Shown: positions 25,054 through 34,725, counted from the first letter of the stretch. The stretch is 64,000 nt of DNA from an uncultured Aquimonas sp. (GCF_937888285.1 NZ_CALART010000023.1:1-64000), one strand, 5' to 3'. Translations and numbers: made by a program. The notes: generated by a model not told the origin, from the sequence alone.

Positions 25054-25455
25054 ATGCGCGCCGAGCGTCGGCCTGCGGTGGTCGTTGGCAGGTCGCGGCA
25101 GCACCTGCGTCTTCGCTACACCGCAGAGTGCAGCAGCTGCGGCGGCTGCGGCGGACGCTGCAGCGTGTTCGTCGAGGATGGCGGGCATGCCGTTGAGTTG
25201 CCGGACACCGATCCCGGCCTCAACCCTGGCGACGCCGTCGAGCTTGAGCTGCCCGGCCCGCAGCTGCTGCGCCAGGCTGCCTTGGGTTATGGCCTGCCGC
25301 TGCTGGGCCTGTTGGCGGGCGCCGCGCTGGGCAGCGCGCTGGGTGATGCCGCCACCGCAGTCGGCGCCGTGCTGGGAACTTCACTGGCGGTGGCGTATTC
25401 CAAGCGCGCCGCACGTCGGCTGCCGATGCCGCAGATTCGACGCACCGCGACTTGA
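25054..25455 (+). CDS. rseC: SoxR-reducing system / RseC-family protein
   Basis: The 133-residue product has a Cys cluster C26-x2-C29-x2-C32-x3-C36 (TAECSSCGGCGGRCSVF), characteristic of RseC. Two hydrophobic helices (AALGYGLPLLGLLAGAALGSALG and AATAVGAVLGTSLAVAYS) and a basic tail follow. RseC/MucC proteins are inner-membrane, affect sigma-E activity, and in E. coli act with Rsx in reducing SoxR. An rnfB-type gene is in this window at 51012. It begins 3 bp after rseA. Confidence 0.9.
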   Translation: MRAERRPAVVVGRSRQHLRLRYTAECSSCGGCGGRCSVFVEDGGHAVELPDTDPGLNPGDAVELELPGPQLLRQAALGYGLPLLGLLAGAALGSALGDAATAVGAVLGTSLAVAYSKRAARRLPMPQIRRTAT

Positions 25456-25537
25456 AAGCCGCAGCGCGCGTCCGCATGCCCGAAGGGCGGGCGGCGACAG
25501 CGCCCTGAATCCCACTCGACCTGTCATGAGGAACCGG

Positions 25538-26965
25538 ATGCCCATGAGCATGACCCACCCCTTGCACGCCTTCTGGCTCGCCGCCGTGCTGGCCCTCACC
25601 GGCCGCGCTGCCGAGGCGCAGAACCTGCCGGACTTCACCGAGCTGGTCGAGCAGGCCGGACCCTCGGTCGTCAACATCGAGGCGACCCGCACCGCCGAAG
25701 CCGCCGCGCGCCTCGGGCCGAACAACATCCCGCAGGACGAGATGCCCGAGATCTTCCGCCGCTTTTTCGAGCAGCCCGGCATGCCGCAGGTGCCGCGCGA
25801 CCGCACCTCGATGGGCACTGGCTTCATCATCTCCGCGGACGGCTATGTGCTGACCAATCACCACGTGATCGACGGCGCCGACCAGGTGATCGTGCGCCTG
25901 CGCGATCGCCGTGAGCTGGAAGCGACGGTGATCGGGTCGGACGCGCAGAGCGATGTCGCCCTGCTCAAGCTCGACGAAAGCGGCCTGCCCACGGCGAAGA
26001 TCGGCGAATCGCGCACGCTCAAGCCGGGGCAGTGGATGGTCGCGATCGGCTCGCCCTTCGGCTTCGAGCATTCGGTGACTGCCGGCATCGTCAGCGCACT
26101 GGGCCGCGCCTCGCAGATGGCCGGCCAGCAGTACGTGCCCTTCATCCAGACCGACGTGCCGATCAACCGCGGCAACTCCGGCGGCCCTCTGCTGAACACC
26201 AATGGCGAAGTCGTCGGCATCAACTCGCAGATCTTCTCCAACACCGGCGGCTACATGGGCGTGTCCTTCGCGATTCCGATCGAGGTCGCGATGGACGTGG
26301 TCGAGCAGCTGAAGGACAAGGGCTTCGTCTCGCGCGGCCTGCTCGGCGTGCAGATCCAGGAAGTCAGCCGCGAGGCCGCGCAGGCCCTGGGCCTGCCGCG
26401 TCCCGGCGGCGCCCTGGTGGGCGGCTTCAGCGCGGACAGCGTGGCCGAGAAGGCCGGCATCCAGCGCGGTGACGTGATCCTGAAGTTTGGTGACACCCCG
26501 ATCAATCGCAGCAGCGACCTGCCGCCGGCCGTCGGCGCGACCCGCCCGGGCACCCGCGTCGACGTGACGGTGTTCCGCGAAGGTCGCGAACGGCGGATCC
26601 CGGTGACGGTAGGCGAGCTGCCGCGCGATCAGAGCGCGCAGGCCAACCGCGGCGGCGAGCGCAGCAGCGCGCCCGCCAACCCGCTGGGGCTCGATGTCGA
26701 GGATCTCACCGCCGAGCAGCGCGAGCCGCTGGGCCTGAAGGCCGGCGAGGGCGTGCTGATCACCGGCATCCGCGGCATCGCCGGGCGTCGCGCCGGACTG
26801 GCCGAAGGCGACATCGTGCTGATGGTCGGCCGCACCGCCGTCGGCAGCGCCAAGGCATTCAACGACGCGGTCAAGGACGCCAAGCCCGGTGAGCCGGTGA
26901 TGCTGCTGATCCGCCGCGGCGAGGCGACCCAGTTCGTCACTGTGACGCCGCCGCGCGAGGACTGA
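25538..26965 (+). CDS. mucD: Periplasmic Do-family serine endoprotease (MucD/DegQ type)
   Basis: The 475-residue product has a signal peptide ending GRAAEAQ and a trypsin-like domain with triad His109 (TNHHVIDGADQ), Asp139 (DAQSDVALLKL) and Ser214 (NRGNSGGPLLN). Two PDZ domains follow (about 285-375 and 395-470). It degrades or refolds misfolded envelope proteins and is usually the last gene of rpoE-mucABCD operons, as here. Start 25538 is chosen for AGGA 5 nt upstream; ATG 25526 is an alternative. A clear terminator follows. Confidence 0.95.
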   Translation: MPMSMTHPLHAFWLAAVLALTGRAAEAQNLPDFTELVEQAGPSVVNIEATRTAEAAARLGPNNIPQDEMPEIFRRFFEQPGMPQVPRDRTSMGTGFIISADGYVLTNHHVIDGADQVIVRLRDRRELEATVIGSDAQSDVALLKLDESGLPTAKIGESRTLKPGQWMVAIGSPFGFEHSVTAGIVSALGRASQMAGQQYVPFIQTDVPINRGNSGGPLLNTNGEVVGINSQIFSNTGGYMGVSFAIPIEVAMDVVEQLKDKGFVSRGLLGVQIQEVSREAAQALGLPRPGGALVGGFSADSVAEKAGIQRGDVILKFGDTPINRSSDLPPAVGATRPGTRVDVTVFREGRERRIPVTVGELPRDQSAQANRGGERSSAPANPLGLDVEDLTAEQREPLGLKAGEGVLITGIRGIAGRRAGLAEGDIVLMVGRTAVGSAKAFNDAVKDAKPGEPVMLLIRRGEATQFVTVTPPRED

Positions 26966-27022
26966 CACCCGACAGTATCGACGCTGCGTTCGCCAGGGAC
27001 GGCGATGCGCTGTGTCTTCCGG

Positions 27023-27057
27023 GCCCGCGCCGAGCGATCCGGCGCGGGCTTTCTTTT
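27023..27057 (+). terminator. Rho-independent terminator of the rpoE operon
   Basis: A perfect 10-bp stem GCCCGCGCCG / CGGCGCGGGC with a 7-nt loop is followed directly by TTTCTTTT. It lies 57 bp after the mucD stop. Confidence 0.9.
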
Positions 27058-27092
27058 GCGCCGCCCTCAGCTGGGGGCGCACGGAAAATGGC

Positions 27093-27662
27093 TCAGTGGG
27101 CGTCGGCGTCGCCGCTCAGTTCGCGCTCCAGCTCGTCCGCGACCTCGGCCACGAAACGGACGGCCTCGCGGACCTGCAGCGGGCTGGCCCGTGCCGGTAT
27201 GCGGGCGATTGCGTACAGGTGGCGGTCCTGCAGCGCCCAGAAGCCGAGGGTGAAGGTGTTGTTCTCGCCGAGCAGGCGCTGCAGCAGGGCAGGATCCAGC
27301 GTTTCGTCCTCGCCGAAGCGGTGCGCCAGCGAGTAGACATCGCGCTGCTCTCCAACGTCGTAGCGCAGCGTCCTCGACTGCAGGGTGACGCTCTGGCTGC
27401 GGCCGTCGTCGTACTCGATCACCAGCTGCAGGTCGGCCTTGGCGTTGATCTCGTAGCTCAGGCCGGCAGCGTCCACCGCTGCGCGCAGGCGGGTGTCCAC
27501 CTGCGTCGCCTTCGCTCCCTTGAGCTCCGCCTCGTCGACCCCTGCCTCATCCTGTGCGGGCGTGGGGGAGGCGAACAGCAGCAGCGGCAGGATCGCGCCA
27601 AGCACAAGGCGGCCAGCCAGGCGCGGGGTGGCCAAGGGTGGAGCAATCAGTCGTGTGCGCAT
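27093..27662 (-). CDS. Secreted protein, YbjN-like
   Basis: The 189-residue product has a signal peptide (about 1-36, ending ASPTPAQ). The domain LRAAVDAAGLSYEINAKADLQLVIEYDDGRSQSVTLQSRTLRYDVGEQRDVYSLAHRFG has the strand-helix pattern of YbjN/type III chaperone-like proteins, as does the later NTFTLGFWALQDRHLYAIARIPARASPLQVREAVRFVAEVADELER. YbjN proteins have no firm biochemical role; a secreted version is less usual. Similarity is by pattern only. It sits alone upstream of nothing on its strand and is convergent with mucD. Confidence 0.65.
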   Translation of the reverse strand: MRTRLIAPPLATPRLAGRLVLGAILPLLLFASPTPAQDEAGVDEAELKGAKATQVDTRLRAAVDAAGLSYEINAKADLQLVIEYDDGRSQSVTLQSRTLRYDVGEQRDVYSLAHRFGEDETLDPALLQRLLGENNTFTLGFWALQDRHLYAIARIPARASPLQVREAVRFVAEVADELERELSGDADAH

Positions 27663-27759
27663 CGATGCGCCCGGAGTGGAACGGGGCCGCGAGTATGCCG
27701 CGTCGATCCGGCGGAGTACGAGGCTGCGCCGGGGCGCGGGCCGGGCGCAGCGCAGACGC

Positions 27760-28596
27760 TTATTCGGGGCGACCGCCGGCGCGACCGGCGACCTGCACCA
27801 CCTGCGGGAGTTCCTGGTCGAGCCGCAGCGCGGTGAGCTTGCCGCCCCAGACGCAGCCGGTGTCGATCGCGTGCACGCCGAGCCCCTGGAACAGGCCCAG
27901 GGTCGACCAGTGGCCGCAGACGATGCGCAGGTCGCGCTGGGCCTGGCCCGGCACGGCGAACCACGGGTACAGGCCGGGCTTCTGGGTGCCGGGGCGGCCC
28001 TTGTGGTCGAAGTTCATCGTGCCCTTGGGCGAGCAGAAGCGCATCCGCGTGCAGATGTTGATGATCGCGCGCAGGCGGTCCATGCCGTCGAGCTTGGGGC
28101 TCCAGGTCGCCGGGTTGTTGCCGAACATGCCGCGCAGCAGTTTGACGTGGTTGGGGCCGGCAAGCCTGCTCTCGACCTCGTGGGCGCGGGCCAGCGCGAT
28201 CCGCGGCGTCCATTTCGGAGCAAGCCCGGCATGCACCATCATCCAGCCGAGGCTGGCATCCAGATGCACCAGCGGGCGACAGCGCAGCCAGTCGAGCAGC
28301 ATCGGACCGTCGTCGGCGAAGATCACCCGCTGCAGCTCGGCATTGGTGCGCCTGCGCTCGTTCTCGGGGCGCGCTGCGATCGCCAGCAGCGAAAGATCGT
28401 GGTTGCCGAGTACCACCGTGCTGTGGATGTCGAGCGCATGGATCAGCCGCAGCACTTCCAGCGACTCGCCGCCGCGATTGACCAGGTCGCCGCAGAACCA
28501 CAGACGGTCGCTGGCGGGATCGAAGCGGATCGCGTCCAGCAGTCGCTGCAGCGGTTCGAGACAGCCCTGGATGTCGCCGATCGCCCAGACCGCCAT
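27760..28596 (-). CDS. apaH: Symmetrical bis(5'-nucleosyl)-tetraphosphatase ApaH
   Basis: The 278-residue product has the metallophosphoesterase motifs AIGDIQGCLEPLQRLL, WFCGDLVNRGGESLEVL, VVLGNHDLSLLA and later MMVHAGLAP. ApaH-specific regions are PKLDGMDRLRAIINICTRMRFC and CGHWSTLGLFQGLGVHAIDTGCVWGGKLTALRLD. It hydrolyses Ap4A to two ADP and also removes Np4 caps from RNA. It overlaps apaG by 1 base and is the last gene of the lptD-surA-pdxA-rsmA-apaG-apaH run. Confidence 0.97.
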   Translation of the reverse strand: MAVWAIGDIQGCLEPLQRLLDAIRFDPASDRLWFCGDLVNRGGESLEVLRLIHALDIHSTVVLGNHDLSLLAIAARPENERRRTNAELQRVIFADDGPMLLDWLRCRPLVHLDASLGWMMVHAGLAPKWTPRIALARAHEVESRLAGPNHVKLLRGMFGNNPATWSPKLDGMDRLRAIINICTRMRFCSPKGTMNFDHKGRPGTQKPGLYPWFAVPGQAQRDLRIVCGHWSTLGLFQGLGVHAIDTGCVWGGKLTALRLDQELPQVVQVAGRAGGRPE

Positions 28597-28991
28597 CAGT
28601 GCAGGACGCGCGGCATGCTGAGCACGAAGCCCGGGATCGGCGAGCGGAAGCGGCGTTCGTCGTCCGTCTGCCAGCCGTAGCTGCCCTGCATGTGGCCGAC
28701 CGGCGTGCGCAGCACCGCGCCCGAGGTGTATTCGAAGCTCTGGCCCGGCTCCAGCCGCGGCGTCTGGCCGACCACGCCGGGGCCGCGCACTTCCTCCACG
28801 CAGTCGTCGGCGTCGGTGATCACCCAGTGGCGATCCACCAGCTGCGCCGGCGCGCCGCCGAGATGCGTCATGCGCACGGTGTAGGCGAAGGCGAAGCGCT
28901 CGTCCTCGGGCTCGGACTGCTCGGGCAGGTAGCGGGTCTGCACTTCGATCCGGATGTGCGCGCAGGGCGGCGTGGTCTTGAGGGCGCTCAT
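28596..28991 (-). CDS. apaG: ApaG-family protein
   Basis: The 131-residue product contains IRIEVQTRYLPEQSEPEDERFAFAYTVRMTH, LVDRHWVITDADDCVEEVRGPGVVGQTPRLEPGQSFEYTSGAVLRTPVGHMQGSY and MPRVLH. These are the conserved elements of the ApaG immunoglobulin-like fold, historically linked with Co2+/Mg2+ efflux (CorD). Start ATG 28991 gives the usual length; ATG 29000 is also in frame. It sits between rsmA (82 bp) and apaH (1-base overlap). Confidence 0.95.
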   Translation of the reverse strand: MSALKTTPPCAHIRIEVQTRYLPEQSEPEDERFAFAYTVRMTHLGGAPAQLVDRHWVITDADDCVEEVRGPGVVGQTPRLEPGQSFEYTSGAVLRTPVGHMQGSYGWQTDDERRFRSPIPGFVLSMPRVLH

Positions 28992-29073
28992 GCCGCGCAT
29001 TCTAGTCCGAGCAGTCGATGGCCATGTGCGTGAGCCTTGGGTTGCGCGGGTGAAATCCCACGGCTCGCCCCCG

Positions 29074-29889
29074 TCAGTCCTGCTCAGGCGCGAGCGCTGC
29101 CGGCACCGATTCGTCGCCGAGGGCGTTGGCCAGCGCCACATAGTCGGCAACCGCCACGGTTTCCGCGCGAGCACCGGGGTCGATGCCGACCGCTTCGATC
29201 TGGTCCGGCGTGCACACCGTCGACAGCGCATTGCGCAGAGTCTTGCGACGCTGTGCGAAGGCCGCGCGCACCACCTGTTCGAAGCGCCGGGGCTGCAGCA
29301 GCCCGACTTCAGCCGGGTCACGAGGCTCCAGCCTCACCACCGCCGAATCGACCTTGGGCGGCGGCCGGAAGCAGCCCGGTGGCACCTTGAACAGCGGCGT
29401 GACCCGGCAGCGTGCCTGCAGCATCACGCTGAGCCGTCCATAGACCTTGCTGCCCGGCGCCGCCGCCATGCGGTCCACGACCTCCTTCTGCAGCATGAAG
29501 TGCATGTCGGTGATCGCCGGCAGATGGGCGATGGCGTGGAACAGGATCGGTGAGGAGATGTTGTAGGGCAGGTTGCCGACCAGACGGATGCTGCCGCCGG
29601 CGGCCAGCGCAGTCAGGTCGACCGTCAGGACATCGGCGTGCACGATCGACAGCTCCGCGCCGAGCTCTGCGCCCAGCGCGGTCAGCGGTTCGATCAGATC
29701 GCGATCGAACTCGATGACCGTGAGCGCGCCGTGGCGCTTCAGCAGCGGCCGGGTGATGGCGCCGGCGCCGGGGCCGATCTCGACGATGCGTTGGCCGGGC
29801 TTGGGATCGATCGCGCGCACGATCTTCTCGATCATCGCGGTGTCGCTGAGGAAATGCTGGCCCAGCGATTTCTTGGTCTGGTGGCTCAT
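29074..29889 (-). CDS. rsmA: 16S rRNA (adenine1518/1519-N6)-dimethyltransferase RsmA
   Basis: The 271-residue product begins MSHQTKKSLGQHFLSD, the conserved KsgA start. It has SAM-binding VEIGPGAGAITRPLL, IEFDRDLI, and the catalytic NLPYNISSPILF motif, followed by the C-terminal VVRAAFAQRRKTLRNAL. It dimethylates A1518 and A1519 of 16S rRNA at a late step of 30S assembly. The start overlaps the pdxA stop by 4 bp, the usual order in this conserved cluster. Confidence 0.97.
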   Translation of the reverse strand: MSHQTKKSLGQHFLSDTAMIEKIVRAIDPKPGQRIVEIGPGAGAITRPLLKRHGALTVIEFDRDLIEPLTALGAELGAELSIVHADVLTVDLTALAAGGSIRLVGNLPYNISSPILFHAIAHLPAITDMHFMLQKEVVDRMAAAPGSKVYGRLSVMLQARCRVTPLFKVPPGCFRPPPKVDSAVVRLEPRDPAEVGLLQPRRFEQVVRAAFAQRRKTLRNALSTVCTPDQIEAVGIDPGARAETVAVADYVALANALGDESVPAALAPEQD

Positions 29890-30884
29890 GGCGCGTTCCG
29901 GCGGTGCAGGGCGAGGGCGCAGGCCGTGCGATGCGCCGCGATCAGGCTGGCCGCATCCGCGCGACCGGTGCCGGCGAGCGAGAGTGCCGTGCCGTGGTCG
30001 ACGGCGACGCGCACAAAGGGCAGACCGAGGCTGATGTTCACCGCCTGCTCGAAACCGCTGTACTTCAGTACCGGCAGGCCCTGGTCGTGGTACATCGCCA
30101 GCACCGCATCCACGCCTTCCAGCATCTGCGGCAGGAAGGCGGTGTCGGCGGGCAGGGGGCCGAGGAGGTCCAGGCCTTCGTCGCGCAGGCGGGCGAGGCA
30201 AGGCTGGATGACCTCGATCTCCTCGCGGCCGAGGTGGCCATCCTCGCCGGCATGCGGGTTCAGGCTCAGCACGGCGATGCACGGCCGGGCGATGCCGAAG
30301 TCGCGCTGCAGCGCGCGGTGCAGGCAGCGCGCCGTGCGGGCGATGCGCGCGTCGGTGATGGCATCGGGCACCGCGCGCAGCGGCATGTGGGTGGTGACCA
30401 GCGCCACCCGCAGGGTCGGCGAAGCCAGCATCATCACCACATCGTCGACGCCTGCGCGCTCGGCCAGGCGTTCGGTCATGCCGGAAAACGCCACGCCAGC
30501 CGCATTGATGACCGCCTTGTGCACTGGGCCGGTGACCAGACCCTCGAAGTCGCCGGCCAGGCACAGCTCCACGCCGCGATCGATGCAGCGCAGGACCTGG
30601 GCCGCGTTGGCAGCGTCGACCAGGCCGACCTGGGCCGGGGTGGCAAGGGGCTCAGGCAGCACGGAGAGGTGCCCGGCGCGGCGCTCGATCGGCGTGCCTG
30701 CGTTGGCATGGATCGCCACCGGCAGGCCCAGCCGGGCGGCGAGCGCCTGCAGCTGGGTCGGATCGGCGATCGCCAGCAGCTCTGAATCACGCTCGTGGAG
30801 GGCCAGCTTGAGCGCCAGCTCGGGGCCGACACCGGCAGGCTCGCCGGGAATCAGCAGCAGCCGCGGCGGCGCATCCGCGCCCAT
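29886..30884 (-). CDS. pdxA: 4-hydroxythreonine-4-phosphate dehydrogenase PdxA
   Basis: The 332-residue product has IPGEPAGVGPELAL at the N-terminus, GLVTGPVHKAVINAAG, the metal ligands in ALVTTHMPLRAVPDAI, LSLNPHAGEDGHLGREE and VLAMYHDQGLPVLKY. The enzyme oxidises 4-phosphohydroxy-L-threonine for pyridoxal phosphate synthesis. It lies 8 bp downstream of surA and overlaps rsmA by 4 bp, as in the conserved gammaproteobacterial cluster. Confidence 0.97.
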   Translation of the reverse strand: MGADAPPRLLLIPGEPAGVGPELALKLALHERDSELLAIADPTQLQALAARLGLPVAIHANAGTPIERRAGHLSVLPEPLATPAQVGLVDAANAAQVLRCIDRGVELCLAGDFEGLVTGPVHKAVINAAGVAFSGMTERLAERAGVDDVVMMLASPTLRVALVTTHMPLRAVPDAITDARIARTARCLHRALQRDFGIARPCIAVLSLNPHAGEDGHLGREEIEVIQPCLARLRDEGLDLLGPLPADTAFLPQMLEGVDAVLAMYHDQGLPVLKYSGFEQAVNISLGLPFVRVAVDHGTALSLAGTGRADAASLIAAHRTACALALHRRNAP

Positions 30885-30892
30885 GACGGCAC

Positions 30893-32197
30893 TCAGCTCG
30901 CCAGGCGGGTTTCGACGTAGGCCTCGTCGCGCATCTGGCGCAGGAAGCGCTCGTACTCGTCCTCGGCCTTGCGGCGGCCGATCGCTTCGCGGGCCTCGTT
31001 GCGGCGCAGCTGTTCGGTGACGTCCTGCTCGCGCGAGCCCAGGCGCTGCAGGATGTGCCAGCCGGCGTCGCTCGAGAATGGCTCTGACACTTCGCCATCG
31101 GCGAGCTTGAGCAAGGCTTCACCCGTGGCCTGACCCCAGGCGTAGAGCGGGAACCAGCCCATGTCGCCGCCCTGGTTTCGGGTTGCAGGGTCCTGCGATT
31201 CGGCCCGCGCCAGCTCGGCGAAGTCCTCGCCGGCCTGCAGGCGGGCCTGCAGGGCGTCGATGCGGCTGCGCGCTTCCTCGCGGCTCACGACTTCGTTGAC
31301 GCGCACCAGAATGTGCCGGGCCTGGTACTCGGTCACGCTCTGCGGACCTTCGTTGCTGCGCTCGATCAGCTGCAGCAGGTGGTAGCCGCCGGGGCCGCGC
31401 ACCGCCGGCGAGACGTCACCGGGCTGCATGCCTTCGATCAGGCTCGCGAACAGGGGCGGCAGCTCGTCGAGGCGACGCGTACCCAGGTCGCCGCCTTCCA
31501 GCGCGTTGGGGGCATCCGAATAGCGGATCGCCGCAGCCTGGAAATTCATTTCGCCGCGGTCGATCAGGCCCTTGACGCCATCGATCTTGGTCTTGGCCAG
31601 GTCGATCTGCTCGGCGGTCGCGCCGTCCGGCAGTGCCACCAGGATGTTGGCGACGCGCACGCGACCCGACTGAAGGGTTTCGGACGCCAGCAGGATGTCG
31701 ATCTCGCTCTCGCTGACCTGCACGCGGGACTGCACGATCTGCTGGCGCAGGCGCTGCACCACGATCTCGTCGCGCAGCGACTGTGCGAATTCCGGGAAGT
31801 CGATGCCGTCGGCGGCCAGCTGGGCGCGCATCTGGTCAAGAGAAATGTTGTTCTGCTGGGCGATCCGGCGGATCGATTCCTCGACCTCGGCGTCTGGCAC
31901 GCGCACGCCCATCTCGCGGGCGCGCTGCACCTGCAGGCGCAGCAGCACGAGGCGCTCCAGCACCTGGCGCTCCAGCGCCGACTGCGGCGGCAGCTGTTCG
32001 CGACGGTCGGCGTACTGGGCGAGGATGTTGGCGACCGCGCGATCCAGTTCGCTGCGCAGGATCACATCCTCTTCTACAACGGCGACCACGCTCTCGAGCG
32101 GGGTCATGGGCACGGCGAGCTGCGCATTCACGGGGGCGCCGATGGCGCCGGCAAGCAGGACGAGCAGGGCGGTGCAACGCGTGGCGATCCGGTTCAT
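30893..32197 (-). CDS. surA: Periplasmic chaperone/peptidyl-prolyl isomerase SurA
   Basis: The 434-residue product has a signal peptide (about 1-25, ending GAPVNAQ). A SurA N-domain follows (ESVVAVVEEDVILRSELDRAV ... LERLVLLRLQVQRAREMGV). Two parvulin domains come next: one around 170-270 (RVRVANILVALP ... GGDLGTRRLDELPPLF) and one around 285-390 (QARHILVRVNEVVS ... GGDMGWFPL ... AGWHILQRL). It escorts outer-membrane proteins to BAM. The lptD gene, a classic SurA client, is directly upstream. Confidence 0.97.
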   Translation of the reverse strand: MNRIATRCTALLVLLAGAIGAPVNAQLAVPMTPLESVVAVVEEDVILRSELDRAVANILAQYADRREQLPPQSALERQVLERLVLLRLQVQRAREMGVRVPDAEVEESIRRIAQQNNISLDQMRAQLAADGIDFPEFAQSLRDEIVVQRLRQQIVQSRVQVSESEIDILLASETLQSGRVRVANILVALPDGATAEQIDLAKTKIDGVKGLIDRGEMNFQAAAIRYSDAPNALEGGDLGTRRLDELPPLFASLIEGMQPGDVSPAVRGPGGYHLLQLIERSNEGPQSVTEYQARHILVRVNEVVSREEARSRIDALQARLQAGEDFAELARAESQDPATRNQGGDMGWFPLYAWGQATGEALLKLADGEVSEPFSSDAGWHILQRLGSREQDVTEQLRRNEAREAIGRRKAEDEYERFLRQMRDEAYVETRLAS

Positions 32198-32321
32198 GCG
32201 CGAACGGTCTCGTGGGTCAGCGGATGGGGGTGGGGTGGCGTCGGCTTACGGCGGCCCGCAGGCTCGCACGGACACGATGGACACCGCATAAACGACTGCG
32301 CTGGACGGGCTGCGACGGCCG

Positions 32322-34550
32322 TCAACGCGAGTAGCCGAGGATAGCACGCTGCAATAGTTCCTCTGAGTCGCGCCCGAAGCGCCCGAGGCCCTTCAACTCG
32401 ATCTCGACGTAGAGGGCGTTGTTCTTCTCGCCCTCGCGGTTGCGGACGTAGTGGCGGCCGAGCAGGCGCACCGCCACGCAGCAGCTTTCCCACTGCAGGC
32501 CGGCGAAGGCCTCGATGGTGCGACGGTCGGCGATCGAGTAGTTCCAGCGCCCGAGCACGCGCCAGGCCGGGCTCAGCGGCACCAGCCAACTGCTGTCGAC
32601 CTGCTCGACCGGGGCGCCGGCGGTGCGGCGGAAGCGATAGCTCAGGTTGGCGACGGCACCGTCGTCGCGCCGGTACTGGGCGCGCAGCGCCGAGAGGTCG
32701 GTGCGGTTGAGGTCGGGGTCCCACTGGCTGCCGATGCCGGCGGAGAAGCGGCGGGTGAAGTTGGCCGAGATCTCGCCGACGAAGGGCGAGGCGTTCGGCC
32801 GGGTGGGCAGGCCGCCGGGCTGCAGGCCGACCCGCGGCGGATCGAAGTAGCGGATCTGGCCGACGCTGGCGGCGAAGCGCTCGCGGCCATCCGCAGCATC
32901 GAAGAAACGGCTGCCTACCGCCAGCGTCAGCTGGTTGGCGTCCATCTGCCGGTCGGCGCCGGTGAAGCGGTTGGAGCGGAACAGCTGGGCGAAGCTGAAG
33001 GACAGCTCCTGGGTATCGAACAGGGGCAGGTCGTCCTGATCGCGGAAAGGCGCACGCAGGTAGAACAGGCGCGGCTCCAGCGTCTGCTGCAAATTGCTGC
33101 CGAACAGTCGGGTCGGGCGCTCGAACAGCAGGCCGGTGTCTAAGCTGAAGATCGGCAGGCTGCGCTCCGGGCTGCGGTCGGGAAAGCTCGCTGCGAAGCC
33201 GCGGTCGAGGCGGTAGCCGGTCTGGCGGAAGGCCAGCTCCGGACGGATGAATCCCCAGGCGCGTTCGATAGGAGCGCGCAGCCAGGGCCGCAGGTCGTAG
33301 CGGCTGCCGGCGTCGCGATCCTGGTGGCCGAAGGCGACCACCTCGGCATCGAGGCCGACGCGCAGCGGGCCAGCCGGCAGCCAGGCGCTGTAGCGAAGCT
33401 GCGGCAGCTGCTGGAAGGGTGCCGCGCTGTCGGGGATCAGCGGATCGACCAGCTGGAAGTCGCGCAACACCGCGCTGGCCTGCCACTGGGCGCCGCTGCC
33501 GCGCAGCCCGGCCTGGCTCTCCAGCAGGGTGGTCGAGATGCTGGTCAGCGAGTCGCCGAAGTCCTCGAAGTAGCGGTCGTCGGACACGTGGTTGAGGTCG
33601 ACGAGTACGTTCCAGGCCGGCGACAGCCGACCCACGTGCTGATAGCGCAGGGCGCCGCGGTCGCGTCGACGGACATCGTCGTTCGGCAGCCAGTCGCCTT
33701 CGAGGAGCCCGCTGAAGCTGCGACCGAGGTAGCGGAACTCGCCGCCAAGCATCAGTCCACGTCGCCCGAGGCTGCGCAGGGTGACCGTGGCGTCGTAGTT
33801 CGGCGCCAGGTTCAGGTAGTAGGGCAGGCGGATGTCGAGGCCGTTGCTGTTGCCCGAGCCGACTCCCGGGTAGAGGAAGCCGCTGCGGCGGCGTTCGTCG
33901 ATCGGGAAGCTCACGTAGGGCATGTAGAACACCGGCACGCCGGCGAACTCAAGGCGCGCATTGCGGGCCTTGCCAACGCCCGTTTCGGTGTCGAGGTCGA
34001 TGTGCTGGGCGCGGAACTGCCAGGTTTCCTGTTCCGGCTCGCAGGTGCTGTAGGTGACGCGGTCCAGCGCGCTGCGCGTGCCTTCGACCCGGGCGGCATC
34101 GGCAACACCGTTGCCGCGCTGCATCAGCAGCTGGTAGCGCAGGTCGCCGAGCTCGGTCCGATCGTCCTGCAGGTTGCCGCGTGCGGACGCTGCCTCCACC
34201 AGCAGGGCCTGGTCCTGGTACTGCAGGCCTTCAGGCGCTTCGAAGGCGCCGCTGGTGGCGTTGAGGTCGAGCCTTGGCGCCACCAGGCGCTGGTCGGCGC
34301 GCACCAGCTCGGCCTCGCCCTCCAGGGTGTAGACGCCCGGACCCTCGATGCGGAAGGCGCGTGCGACGACGTCGATCGGCGCGGTCTCGCGGGCGACGTC
34401 GCGCGGCAGATCCGGACGGTAGAAGTCCGGGTAGTCGCGTGCGCGGCAGAGGCTCCAGTCGGGGGTGCTGGACTGGCCCAGCGCCGGGCCCGAAAGCAGG
34501 GCTCCCAGCGCAAGACCGAGGGGATGAAGGCGGAAGCGATTCGGGCTCAA
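32322..34550 (-). CDS. lptD: LPS-assembly protein LptD
   Basis: LptD is the outer-membrane barrel that, with LptE, inserts lipopolysaccharide. The product (742 residues from TTG 34550) has a signal-like start PLGLALGALLSGPALGQ, a jellyroll region (GEAELVRADQRLVAPRLDLN, PVFYMPYVSFPIDERRRSGFLYPGVG) and a long beta-barrel. Four cysteines match the E. coli pattern: one near the mature N-terminus (SLCRARD), one in YSTCEPE, and an adjacent pair in WESCC. No ATG lies near the signal peptide; TTG 34550 is the best start. A farther ATG (34742) adds residues that look non-coding. Confidence 0.92.
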   Translation of the reverse strand: MSPNRFRLHPLGLALGALLSGPALGQSSTPDWSLCRARDYPDFYRPDLPRDVARETAPIDVVARAFRIEGPGVYTLEGEAELVRADQRLVAPRLDLNATSGAFEAPEGLQYQDQALLVEAASARGNLQDDRTELGDLRYQLLMQRGNGVADAARVEGTRSALDRVTYSTCEPEQETWQFRAQHIDLDTETGVGKARNARLEFAGVPVFYMPYVSFPIDERRRSGFLYPGVGSGNSNGLDIRLPYYLNLAPNYDATVTLRSLGRRGLMLGGEFRYLGRSFSGLLEGDWLPNDDVRRRDRGALRYQHVGRLSPAWNVLVDLNHVSDDRYFEDFGDSLTSISTTLLESQAGLRGSGAQWQASAVLRDFQLVDPLIPDSAAPFQQLPQLRYSAWLPAGPLRVGLDAEVVAFGHQDRDAGSRYDLRPWLRAPIERAWGFIRPELAFRQTGYRLDRGFAASFPDRSPERSLPIFSLDTGLLFERPTRLFGSNLQQTLEPRLFYLRAPFRDQDDLPLFDTQELSFSFAQLFRSNRFTGADRQMDANQLTLAVGSRFFDAADGRERFAASVGQIRYFDPPRVGLQPGGLPTRPNASPFVGEISANFTRRFSAGIGSQWDPDLNRTDLSALRAQYRRDDGAVANLSYRFRRTAGAPVEQVDSSWLVPLSPAWRVLGRWNYSIADRRTIEAFAGLQWESCCVAVRLLGRHYVRNREGEKNNALYVEIELKGLGRFGRDSEELLQRAILGYSR

Positions 34551-34725
34551 GGCTACAGCTCGGGACTCGATGGGGACGGCCGCGCCGGACGGGCGCTGGC
34601 CGCGCGGAAACGCAGGGGATGGGTTGCGCCAGAGCGGCAGCGCTGGCCCTTGGCCCCAAGCTTGCAGGATAGCCCGATCAGCCGGCAATCGCGGCGGCAG
34701 CGATACGTCGCCGGCTGCCCGTATA